Source: Pseudomonas sp. PGPPP3 (GTDB taxonomy: Bacteria; Pseudomonadota; Gammaproteobacteria; Pseudomonadales; Pseudomonadaceae). Taken from it: 5,055 nt of DNA. Shown piece after piece: positions 1 through 5,055 of the stretch. The notes below the pieces were generated by a model. That model ran no database searches. It was not told the DNA's origin and saw nothing but the letters and a program-made list of their open reading frames with translations. The stretch covers positions 1 to 5,055 of the forward strand of contig NKIE01000252.1 of NCBI GenBank assembly GCA_002256055.1, written 5' to 3'. The translations under genes were made by a program, and so were the position numbers. Positions within the stretch are counted from its first letter, which is position 1. Every line of letters begins with the position of its first letter.

Positions 1-872
1 CCGTGAGTGAGCGTTCGCTGAGTCAGGCGGTGTACAGCGCGGACAATCAGGGCCACTTCGGCCTGAATTACGAGGCGTACACCCACTTCACTTCGCCGAT
101 CCGCCGCTACCCGGACCTGCTGACCCATCGGGCCATTCGCAGTGTTATTCGTTCCAAGCTGGATACTCCGCACGTTCGTCGTGCTGGCGCAGTGGCGATG
201 CCACGCGCGCGCATCTATCCGTACGATGAGGCGGCGCTGGAGCAGTTGGGCGAGCAGTGCTCGCTGACCGAGCGGCGCGCTGATGAAGCGACCCGTGACG
301 TCGTCAACTGGCTCAAGTGCGAGTTCATGAAGGATCGCGTCGGCGAAACCTTCCAGGGCGTGATCACTGCGGTGACGGGCTTTGGCTTGTTCGTCGAGCT
401 GAAAGATATCTACGTCGAAGGCTTGGTGCACGTCACCGCGCTGCCGGGCGATTACTACCACTTCGATCCTGTGCATCACCGTCTGGCGGGTGAGCGCAGT
501 GGTCGCAACTTCCGTCTGGGCGACAGTGTGGAAGTGCGGGTCATGCGTGTCGATCTGGACGAGCGCAAGATCGACTTCGAAATGTCCGAAGGCATGCTCA
601 ATGCTCCGGTCGGGCGCAAGGGCCGTGGCGCTGCACCGGCAGGCCGCAAGAGTTCTGCGTCGGGCAAAGACTCTGCCAGCACGGACGTGCACAAGAGTCG
701 CGAGCTGAAGCAGTCCTTGTTGGGTGAGGCCAAGGCCGCCGGTAAGCGTCCGCCAAAGGGCAAGTCGCGCTCCGCGCCGGCAGGCAAGGCCAGCTCCCAT
801 CGTAAGGGCGCTGGCAAGGCCGATGGTGCGCCAGCATCCTCGGCACCGCGTAAGCGCAGGGCTAAGTCATGA
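1..872 (+). CDS. rnr: Ribonuclease R, C-terminal part (5' truncated by window edge)
   Basis: RNase R is a processive 3'-to-5' exoribonuclease of the RNB (RNase II) family that degrades structured RNA, including faulty rRNA and tRNA. The visible part is 289 codons, read in the frame beginning at base 3; the N-terminal cold-shock domains and most of the RNB domain lie upstream. Seen here, numbering from base 3: the end of the RNB domain with its conserved HFTSPIRRYPDL signature (residues 28-39), an S1 RNA-binding domain at about 114-194 (GVITAVTGFGLFVEL and VMRVDLDERKIDFEM), then a low-complexity tail of about 90 residues rich in Lys, Arg, Ala, Gly and Ser, typical of RNase R. The GTG at base 3 is not a plausible start, because conserved RNB sequence begins at once. 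The first residues (VSE before RSLSQ) look unlike the usual family sequence; see findings. The TGA stop overlaps the rlmB start (ATGA), implying translational coupling. Confidence 0.95.
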   Translation, partial: VSERSLSQAVYSADNQGHFGLNYEAYTHFTSPIRRYPDLLTHRAIRSVIRSKLDTPHVRRAGAVAMPRARIYPYDEAALEQLGEQCSLTERRADEATRDVVNWLKCEFMKDRVGETFQGVITAVTGFGLFVELKDIYVEGLVHVTALPGDYYHFDPVHHRLAGERSGRNFRLGDSVEVRVMRVDLDERKIDFEMSEGMLNAPVGRKGRGAAPAGRKSSASGKDSASTDVHKSRELKQSLLGEAKAAGKRPPKGKSRSAPAGKASSHRKGAGKADGAPASSAPRKRRAKS

Positions 873-1618
873 GTGATTTGGAGAAAATCTACGGCGTTCA
901 CGCCGTAGAGGCACTGCTGCGTCATCACCCGAAGCGGGTCAAGCAGGTCTGGTTGGCCGAAAGCCGGCAAGACCCACGCATTCAAGCGCTGCTGGCATTG
1001 GCAGCAGAGTCGCGGGTGAGTGTTGGCAACTGCGAGCGGCGTGAGATGGATGCCTGGGTCGAGGGTGTGCATCAGGGCGTGGTGGCGGAAGTCAGCCCTA
1101 GTCAGGTCTGGGGTGAGGCCATGCTCGAAGAGCTGCTTGATCGCAGCGAGGGCGTGCCGCTGTTGCTGGTGCTGGATGGCGTGACCGATCCACACAACCT
1201 CGGTGCCTGTCTGCGTACCGCCGATGCGGCGGGTGCCCTGGCGGTGATCGTGCCCAAAGACAAATCGGCAACCCTGAATGCCACCGTGCGTAAGGTGGCT
1301 TGCGGCGCGGCGGAAGTGATTCCGCTGGTGGCGGTGACCAACCTGGCGCGCACCCTGGAGAAACTCCAGCAGCGTGGCTTGTGGCTGGTCGGCACTGCCG
1401 GCGAAGCTGAGCAGGAGCTGTATCAGCAAGACATGACCGGGCCGACTGTGCTGGTCATGGGGGCTGAGGGCAAAGGCATGCGCCGCCTGACCCGCGAACA
1501 TTGTGACTACCTGGTGCGCTTGCCGATGGCGGGCAGTGTCAGCAGTCTCAACGTTTCGGTCGCCGCGGGTGTGTGCTTGTTCGAGGCTGTGCGTCAGCGG
1601 GCCGGCAAGCAAAAGTAG
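869..1618 (+). CDS. rlmB: 23S rRNA (guanosine-2'-O)-methyltransferase RlmB
   Basis: RlmB uses S-adenosylmethionine to 2'-O-methylate G2251 (E. coli numbering) in the peptidyl-transferase P-loop of 23S rRNA. The 249-residue product is close to E. coli RlmB (243). It has an N-terminal SpoU substrate-binding domain (about 1-77, starting LEKIYGVHAVEALLRHHPKR) and a C-terminal SPOUT trefoil-knot domain with all three motifs. Motif 1 is DPHNLGACLRTADAAG at about 107-122, with N110 and R116. Motif 2 is VMGAEGKGM at about 196-204, with E200. Motif 3 is LPMAGSVSSLNVSVAAG at about 218-234. The ATG at 869 is favoured because it gives the family N-terminus and overlaps the rnr stop by four bases. A modest AGGG (858-861) lies seven bases upstream. 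The pairing with rnr is conserved in gammaproteobacteria and suggests one transcription unit. No truncation or missing catalytic residue is seen. Confidence 0.97.
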   Translation: MSDLEKIYGVHAVEALLRHHPKRVKQVWLAESRQDPRIQALLALAAESRVSVGNCERREMDAWVEGVHQGVVAEVSPSQVWGEAMLEELLDRSEGVPLLLVLDGVTDPHNLGACLRTADAAGALAVIVPKDKSATLNATVRKVACGAAEVIPLVAVTNLARTLEKLQQRGLWLVGTAGEAEQELYQQDMTGPTVLVMGAEGKGMRRLTREHCDYLVRLPMAGSVSSLNVSVAAGVCLFEAVRQRAGKQK

Positions 1619-1650
1619 CCGCCGCTTCGGGTGGCGGGCGCAATGCCCGT
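1619..1650 (+). other. Two overlapping small hairpins after rlmB
   Basis: Right after the rlmB stop, CCGCC (1619-1623) can pair with GGCGG (1633-1637), extended by a G-T and a C-G pair, giving a 7-bp stem with a five-base loop (1626-1630). A second stem, CGGGC (1635-1639) with GCCCG (1645-1649), shares bases 1635-1637, so the two cannot form at once. Neither is followed by a T-run, so this is not a canonical intrinsic terminator. It may be a weak or Rho-assisted 3' end for rnr-rlmB, or mere G/C-rich self-complementarity. Confidence 0.35.
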
Positions 1651-1659
1651 CTCCTAACG

Positions 1660-1726
1660 CTCAATTGTACAAATAATCACCAATTTGCCTTGCGCCGCTG
1701 CCACCCCTTCTCTAGAATTGCGCCCC
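1660..1726 (+). promoter_or_regulatory. Candidate sigma70 promoter for the rpsF operon, with UP-like stretch and G/C-rich discriminator
   Basis: TAGAAT at 1713-1718 matches the -10 consensus at 5 of 6 positions. TTGCGC at 1690-1695 matches the -35 at 3 of 6, with a 17-base spacer. Upstream, 1661-1686 is strikingly A/T-rich for this genome, like an UP element. The bases after the -10 (TGCGCCCC, 1719-1726) form a G/C-rich discriminator of the kind linked to ppGpp/DksA (stringent) control of ribosomal promoters. Transcription would start near 1725, giving a leader of about 110 bases. This is inferred from sequence only; the weak -35 is the main uncertainty. Confidence 0.55.
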
Positions 1727-1833
1727 TTGCCGTGCTGGCAGGCGCTCTTGTGCCCTCCACTCTGCAAGACACCAGTGTTATTCACTCCTTGCCTGACCGG
1801 TTTTCGGCAGGCTTCAACCCGTAAGGAGCATTT
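1725..1833 (+). promoter_or_regulatory. rpsF leader with stem-loops, possible S6:S18 autoregulatory element, and RBS
   Basis: The presumed 5' leader can fold into several stem-loops. One has TGCC (1728-1731) with GGCA (1737-1740), possibly extended by CC/GG past a bulged T. A very small one has ACA (1769-1771) with TGT (1776-1778). The strongest lies next to the ribosome-binding site: GCCTG (1791-1795) pairs with CAGGC (1808-1812), then past a bulged A1796, CCG (1797-1799) pairs with CGG (1805-1807) around loop GTTTT. rpsF leaders in many bacteria carry a structure bound by the S6:S18 complex, with a key CCG as in the 16S rRNA site. The ACCG here is a candidate for it, but I cannot match it to a covariance model. 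The Shine-Dalgarno TAAGGAG (1822-1828) sits five bases before ATG 1834. Confidence 0.45.
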
Positions 1834-2256
1834 ATGCGTCATTACGAAATCATCTTTCTGGTTCACCCGGACCAGAGCGAGCAAGTCGGCGGCATGGTTG
1901 AGCGTTACACCAAGCTGATCGAAGAAGACGGCGGCAAAGTTCACCGCCTGGAAGACTGGGGCCGTCGTCAACTGGCCTATGCAATCAACAATGTTCACAA
2001 GGCTCACTACGTGATGCTGAACGTTGAGTGCACCGGCAAAGCCCTGGCTGAGCTGGAAGACAACTTCCGTTACAACGATGCCGTGATCCGTAACCTGGTC
2101 ATCCGTCGCGACGAGGCCGTTATCGACCAGTCCGAGATGCTCAAGGCTGAGGAAAACCGTAGCGAACGCCGCGAGCGTCGTGACCGTCCTGAGCACGCTG
2201 ACTCCGCCGATGGCGATGACAGTGACAACAGCGACAGCGACAACGCTGACGAGTAA
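1834..2256 (+). CDS. rpsF: 30S ribosomal protein S6
   Basis: S6 is a primary component of the 30S platform. It binds 16S rRNA in the central domain as a heterodimer with S18. The 140-residue product opens with the family signature [18 protein letters not shown] and carries [21 protein letters not shown] (split as [11 protein letters not shown] at 40-50 and [10 protein letters not shown] at 51-60) and [18 protein letters not shown] (about 78-95), covering the whole alpha/beta fold. From about residue 106 a charged extension starts Arg/Glu-rich and ends in Asp/Ser/Asn repeats finishing ADE. A terminal Glu is where the ligase RimK adds further glutamates in E. coli and pseudomonads; modification here is inferred. 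The start is fixed by homology and a strong TAAGGAG. It is the first gene of the S6-S18-membrane protein-L9 cluster. The 28-base gap to rpsR has no priB, unlike enterobacteria. Confidence 0.98.
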   Translation: MRHYEIIFLVHPDQSEQVGGMVERYTKLIEEDGGKVHRLEDWGRRQLAYAINNVHKAHYVMLNVECTGKALAELEDNFRYNDAVIRNLVIRRDEAVIDQSEMLKAEENRSERRERRDRPEHADSADGDDSDNSDSDNADE

Positions 2257-2284
2257 TCCACGGATTTATTGAGGAGCCACTCTC

Positions 2285-2450
2285 ATGGCACGTTTTTTCC
2301 GTCGTCGTAAGTTCTGCCGTTTCACCGCTGAAGAAGTGAAAGAGATCGATTACAAGGATCTCAACACTCTGAAAGCCTAAGCTGGCTACCGCTATCAAGC
2401 GCGCCCGCTTCCTGGCCCTGCTGCCTTACACCGACAGCCACGGCCGCTGA
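2285..2450 (+). pseudogene. rpsR: 30S ribosomal protein S18, disrupted by a 65-base internal deletion
   Basis: S18 partners S6 on the 30S platform. The ATG at 2285 follows a strong GAGGAG (2271-2276) and starts a perfect S18 N-terminus: [13 protein letters not shown], then about 18 more expected residues to LNTLKA (residue 31). The next codon is TAA (2378-2380). From 2382, shifted by one base, the S18 C-terminus follows without change: LATAIKRARF, then LALLPYTDSHGR and TGA at 2448-2450. In a normal 76-residue S18 that leucine is residue 55, so 65 bases are missing, deleting about residues 32-54. The lost part includes the conserved PSRITGT and YQR segment that contacts rRNA. The downstream frame has no start of its own and is closed by TGA at 2370-2372. 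As written, only a 31-residue peptide would be made. S18 is normally essential, so a sequencing or assembly error, or another rpsR copy, is likely. Confidence 0.93.
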
Positions 2451-2486
2451 GACCGGGTCGTCGACATACGGTAAGGGATAGATCGC

Positions 2487-3362
2487 ATGCGCGCCTTAGC
2501 TGAGTTCATCATGCGCGGTCGTATGCAGGCCACCCTGGTGGTGGTGGGTTCGGCGGCATTGCCGCTGTTGTTCTGGTTGAGTGCTGCAGCGGGCAGTCTG
2601 GTACTGCTCCGTCGCGGCATGAACGATGCTTTCGGCATCCTGATTTGGGCGTTGTTGCCTGCAGTGACTTGGTGGGTGCTTGGTGATCCGAGCATTCTTC
2701 TGATCATGGTCGGTACGCTGTTGTTGGCGCAGGTATTGCGCGCCAGCGGTTCCTGGATGAGGACGTTGTTGGCCAGTGTTGTACTCGGCGTGGTGTTTGC
2801 GCTGGTGCTGGGGGCTACCTCCGGTGAGCTGATCGAGGCCTTGGCGGATGCAGTCCGCACAGCGCTGCCGCAGTTCATCGAGCAGGCCAAAGTGCCGGCC
2901 GAGCAACTCGCAGGTTTGCAGGATTCGTTGATTCCGACCCTGACCGGGTTGCTGGCTTCCTCATTGCAGGCAGCCTGCGTACTCAGTCTGGTGTTGGCGC
3001 GGTACTGGCAAGCGGCGTTGTACAACCCGGGCGGCTTCGGTCGTGAGTTTCGTAGCGTGCGGTTACACCCGGCAGTTGCCTTGGCACTGTTGTTTGGCGT
3101 CCTGGTGACGCCTGCGTTGGGGACGCAAGCTGCCGTATTGGCACCGATCTGCACGGTGCCGCTGTTTTTCGCCGGGCTGGCCTTAGGGCATGGCCTGATC
3201 GAAATGAAGCGCCTTTCCAGCTTTTGGCTGATTGGCCTGTACATAGCGGTACTGCTGCTCGGTAACCTGATCTGTCTGTTAGCTGTTGTTGATGGTCTGT
3301 TTGATTTTCGCGGTCGCCTGGCGCGCCAAAATGGCGCCGGTCCTGCGAACGGTGAAGGTTAA
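2487..3362 (+). CDS. DUF2232-like multi-pass inner-membrane protein, function unknown
   Basis: The 291-residue product is strongly hydrophobic, with about eight predicted membrane segments near residues 14-40, 46-66, 68-84, 91-110, 149-171, 195-212, 213-236 and 245-268. Between the fourth and fifth is a polar, partly amphipathic stretch (about 112-147) with several acidic residues. A short conserved-looking motif, NPGGFGREF (180-188), precedes the sixth segment. The C-terminal 20 residues are polar and glycine-rich, and no signal peptide cleavage site is evident. The position between rpsR and rplI and the overall character match the DUF2232 (YybS-like) membrane proteins of pseudomonads, recognised from memory; no biochemical role is established that I know of. 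ATG 2487 is supported by TAAGGGA (2472-2478) nine bases or so upstream. The gene ends 22 bases before rplI, so it is surely co-transcribed with the ribosomal-protein genes. Confidence 0.88.
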   Translation: MRALAEFIMRGRMQATLVVVGSAALPLLFWLSAAAGSLVLLRRGMNDAFGILIWALLPAVTWWVLGDPSILLIMVGTLLLAQVLRASGSWMRTLLASVVLGVVFALVLGATSGELIEALADAVRTALPQFIEQAKVPAEQLAGLQDSLIPTLTGLLASSLQAACVLSLVLARYWQAALYNPGGFGREFRSVRLHPAVALALLFGVLVTPALGTQAAVLAPICTVPLFFAGLALGHGLIEMKRLSSFWLIGLYIAVLLLGNLICLLAVVDGLFDFRGRLARQNGAGPANGEG

Positions 3363-3384
3363 AAGTTCAAGAGGTAAGACCCAA

Positions 3385-3831
3385 ATGGAAGTCATCCTGC
3401 TGGAAAAAATCGCCAACCTGGGCAACCTGGGCGATAAAGTAAATGTTAAGGCTGGTTACGGCCGTAACTACCTGCTGCCTCAGCGCAAGGCTACTGCTGC
3501 AACTGCTGCCAACGTGGCTGCATTTGAAGCACGCCGTGCTGAGCTGGAACAGGCTGCTGCCGACAAGAAAGCTTCGGCCGAAGAGCGCGCTGCGCATCTG
3601 GCTGAGCTGGAAGTCACCATCACCGCTACCGCGGGCGATGAAGGCAAGCTGTTCGGTTCCATCGGTACTCACGACATCGCTGACGCCCTGACCGCCTCTG
3701 GCGTTGCAGTAGCGAAAAGCGAAGTTCGTCTGCCGAACGGCACCATTCGCCACACTGGCGAATACGACGTTGCTGTGCACCTGCACACTGACGTTGAGGC
3801 CACTGTTAAGGTGGTTGTCATCGCCGGCTAA
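3385..3831 (+). CDS. rplI: 50S ribosomal protein L9
   Basis: L9 binds 23S rRNA domain V near the L1 stalk base with its N-terminal domain and reaches out from the ribosome through a long helix; it helps keep reading frame and limits ribosome stacking. The 148-residue product is almost the same length as E. coli L9 (149). The N-domain starts [19 protein letters not shown] and continues with [12 protein letters not shown] (21-32). A long Ala/Glu/Lys-rich helix spans about 41-75. The C-domain has [20 protein letters not shown] and [11 protein letters not shown] 3385 is chosen because it gives the family N-terminus and has AAGAGG (3369-3374) ten bases upstream. A longer in-frame start at 3286 would run through the end of the membrane-protein gene and is rejected. 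Residue 34 is Arg where L9 usually has a conserved Gly; see findings. Confidence 0.97.
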   Translation: MEVILLEKIANLGNLGDKVNVKAGYGRNYLLPQRKATAATAANVAAFEARRAELEQAAADKKASAEERAAHLAELEVTITATAGDEGKLFGSIGTHDIADALTASGVAVAKSEVRLPNGTIRHTGEYDVAVHLHTDVEATVKVVVIAG

Positions 3832-3841
3832 ATGCCGTCGA

Positions 3842-3865
3842 GAGCTTGCGCTGCTGCGCAGGCTC
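3842..3865 (+). other. Strong stem-loop after rplI without a T-run
   Basis: GAGCTTGCGC (3842-3851) pairs with GCGCAGGCTC (3856-3865), ten pairs including one G-T, around tetraloop TGCT. It starts 10 bases after the rplI stop. The following bases (GCTAACATCG) are not T-rich, so it is not itself a standard intrinsic terminator. It could protect the operon mRNA 3' end or be a processing site; that role is inference. Confidence 0.6.
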
Positions 3866-3874
3866 GCTAACATC

Positions 3875-3915
3875 GGGCACGTCAGTGTGAAAGCGCTGTC
3901 GTGCCCTTTGTCTTT
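3875..3915 (+). terminator. Probable rho-independent terminator between rplI and dnaB
   Basis: GGGCACG (3875-3881) pairs perfectly with CGTGCCC (3900-3906). After a T/T mismatch the stem continues with CAGTG (3883-3887) pairing with CGCTG (3894-3898), one pair being G-T, around loop TGAAAG. The descending arm leads straight into TTTGTCTTT (3907-3915), a broken T-run. Stem and T-rich tail fit an intrinsic terminator for the ribosomal-protein operon. The interrupted T-run suggests partial read-through into dnaB, whose start is only 26 bases further on. Confidence 0.62.
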
Positions 3916-3941
3916 CTGCAGTACAGAGTTTTTTCAAAACC

Positions 3942-5055
3942 ATGAATGATATTTCCGTTCCCGAGCAGTACGACCTGCAAACCGCCGCCCTCAAGGTGCC
4001 GCCGCATTCCATCGAAGCCGAACAGGCGGTGCTGGGCGGGTTGATGCTGGACAACAATGCCTGGGAGCGGGTGCTGGATCAGGTGTCCGATGGCGATTTC
4101 TATCGCCATGACCACCGGCTGATTTTCCGCGCGATCTACAAGCTGGCCGAGCGCAATCACCCGTTTGACGTGGTGACCCTGTCCGAGCAATTGGACAAGG
4201 AAGGTCAGCTGTCGCAAACCGGTGGCCTGGCCTACCTGGGTGAGCTGGCCAAGAACACGCCGTCGGTAGCCAACATCAAGGCCTACGCGCAGATCATCCG
4301 TGAGCGCGCGACCTTGCGTCAGTTGATCGGCATCAGCAGCGAAATCGCCGACAGCGCCTACGCCCCTCAAGGTCGTACCGGCGAGGAAATTCTCGATGAG
4401 GCCGAGCGGCTGATCTTCCAGATCGCCGAAGCGCGGCCCAAGACCGGCGGCCCAGTCGGCATCAATGACATCCTGACCAAAGCCATTGACCGCATCGACA
4501 CCCTGTTCAATTCGGGTGATGCGATCACTGGTCTGTCCACCGGCTTTACCGACCTGGATGCGCAGACCAGCGGCTTGCAGCCGGCCGACCTGGTGATCGT
4601 TGCCGGCCGACCATCGATGGGTAAAACGACCTTCGCCATGAACTTGGTGGAAAACGCCGTATTGCGCAGCGACAAGGCGATCATCGTGTACTCGCTGGAG
4701 ATGCCAGCCGACTCCATCGTTATGCGGATGCTCGCGTCCCTCGGTCGCATCGACCAGACCAAGGTGCGTGCCGGCCGCCTGGACGATGACGACTGGCCGC
4801 GCCTGACCTCGGCAGTCAACCTGCTCAATGACCGCAAGCTGTTTATCGATGACACCGCCGGTATCTCGCCTTCGGAAATGCGCGCCCGTACCCGGCGTTT
4901 GGCCCGCGAGCATGGCGAAATCGGCATGATCATGGTTGACTACCTGCAGCTCATGCAGATTCCAGGCTCCAGCAGCGAGAGCCGGGTAAACGAAATTTCT
5001 GAAATTTCTCGCTCGCTCAAGGCTCTGGCCAAGGAATTCAACTGTCCGGTGGGGG
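3942..5055 (+). CDS. dnaB: Replicative DNA helicase DnaB (3' truncated by window edge)
   Basis: DnaB is the hexameric 5'-to-3' helicase that opens the fork and recruits primase. 371 codons are visible of the usual 460-470. The N-terminal domain (about 18-125) starts PPHSIEAEQAVLGGLMLDN and includes TPSVANIKAYAQIIRERATL. A linker follows (about 126-185). The RecA-like domain has the entry ITGLSTGFTDLDAQTSGLQP, Walker A GRPSMGKTT (222-230, K228), the YSLEMP segment with probable catalytic E253, an RRLAREHG segment, and Walker B IMVDYLQLM (D333). The C-terminal motifs beyond NCPV are off the window; the last whole codon (Gly371) looks odd, see findings. ATG 3942 gives the family N-terminus (MNDISVPEQYDLQTAALKVP), but only a poor ribosome-binding site, ACAGAG (3923-3928), lies 13 bases upstream. 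dnaB after rplI is the usual gammaproteobacterial order. Confidence 0.97.
   Translation, partial: MNDISVPEQYDLQTAALKVPPHSIEAEQAVLGGLMLDNNAWERVLDQVSDGDFYRHDHRLIFRAIYKLAERNHPFDVVTLSEQLDKEGQLSQTGGLAYLGELAKNTPSVANIKAYAQIIRERATLRQLIGISSEIADSAYAPQGRTGEEILDEAERLIFQIAEARPKTGGPVGINDILTKAIDRIDTLFNSGDAITGLSTGFTDLDAQTSGLQPADLVIVAGRPSMGKTTFAMNLVENAVLRSDKAIIVYSLEMPADSIVMRMLASLGRIDQTKVRAGRLDDDDWPRLTSAVNLLNDRKLFIDDTAGISPSEMRARTRRLAREHGEIGMIMVDYLQLMQIPGSSSESRVNEISEISRSLKALAKEFNCPVG

Noticed and set aside
476..1612. Long minus-strand open frame (378 codons) opposite rnr and rlmB
   Set aside because: Composition is His/Gln/Arg-rich and low-complexity, as expected for the antisense of a G/C-rich gene. rnr and rlmB on the plus strand have clear conserved motifs.
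2211..2253. Short near-repeat in the 3' end of rpsF as a mobile or tandem repeat element
   Set aside because: The GACAGC/GACAAC repeats simply encode the acidic Asp-Ser-Asn tail common in pseudomonad S6 proteins.
2371..2390. Programmed +1 frameshift at GCC-TAA rescuing the S18 C-terminus
   Set aside because: Skipping one base at the stop would join residue 31 to Lys-Leu and the correct C-terminus. However, there is no slippery run or upstream Shine-Dalgarno-like stimulator as in prfB, and the product would still lack about 22 conserved residues. A deletion explains everything more simply.
2373..2450. Separate small gene for the S18 C-terminal fragment
   Set aside because: The frame opens only after TGA 2370-2372 and has no ATG, GTG or TTG start or ribosome-binding site before the S18 residues begin.
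2426..3244. Minus-strand open frame (272 codons) opposite the membrane protein
   Set aside because: Ser/Asn/Arg/Thr-rich composition is the complement of a hydrophobic membrane protein; no motif seen.
3286..3384. Upstream in-frame start for L9 giving 181 residues
   Set aside because: The extra 33 codons overlap the end of the membrane-protein gene in another frame, lack any family similarity, and the start at 3385 has a good Shine-Dalgarno and the exact L9 N-terminus.
3882..4913. Long minus-strand open frame (343 codons) opposite dnaB
   Set aside because: It is the antisense shadow of dnaB, with no recognisable domain or ribosome-binding site.
1..5055. CRISPR array, insertion sequence, tRNA or rRNA, defence or toxin-antitoxin system
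   Set aside because: No spaced direct repeats, terminal inverted repeats, transposase, cloverleaf sequence or unexplained gene was found; all coding space is taken by housekeeping genes.

Overview
The window looks like chromosomal core-genome sequence from a gammaproteobacterium of the genus Pseudomonas, probably the fluorescens/putida side of the genus. The grounds are the gene order, the high GC with G/C-ending codons, the lack of priB between rpsF and rpsR, and a DUF2232-type membrane protein gene between rpsR and rplI. The genus call rests on remembered gene order and protein resemblance, not on a search.

All genes lie on the + strand. Positions 1-872 hold the 3' part of rnr (RNase R: end of the RNB domain, S1 domain, basic tail). 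It overlaps rlmB (869-1618, 23S rRNA Gm2251 methyltransferase) by four bases, ATGA. A 215-base intergenic region (1619-1833) holds two small overlapping hairpins just after rlmB, a good sigma70 promoter candidate with an A/T-rich upstream stretch and a G/C-rich discriminator, and a structured rpsF leader. The ribosomal-protein cluster follows: rpsF (S6, 1834-2256), rpsR (S18, 2285-2450), the DUF2232-like membrane protein (2487-3362) and rplI (L9, 3385-3831). After rplI come a strong stem-loop and then a probable rho-independent terminator (about 3875-3915). The replicative helicase gene dnaB starts at 3942 and runs off the right edge.

The standout observation is that rpsR is broken. The reading frame matches S18 for 31 codons, then hits TAA. 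The last 22 codons of S18 are present intact straight afterwards, but in another frame. Against the expected 76-codon gene, exactly 65 bases of the middle are missing. S18 is normally essential, so this is either an assembly or sequence error (my leading explanation), an engineered or mixed-population lesion, or a real pseudogene covered by another S18 gene elsewhere. The first few and last few bases also depart from what these protein families normally show, which fits the edges of a draft contig.

Functionally the window joins RNA decay and rRNA modification (rnr-rlmB), small and large subunit assembly (S6, S18, L9) and replication (dnaB). I found no mobile element, CRISPR array, tRNA, rRNA or new defence-type system. 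Apart from the rpsR lesion the region reads as ordinary housekeeping DNA.
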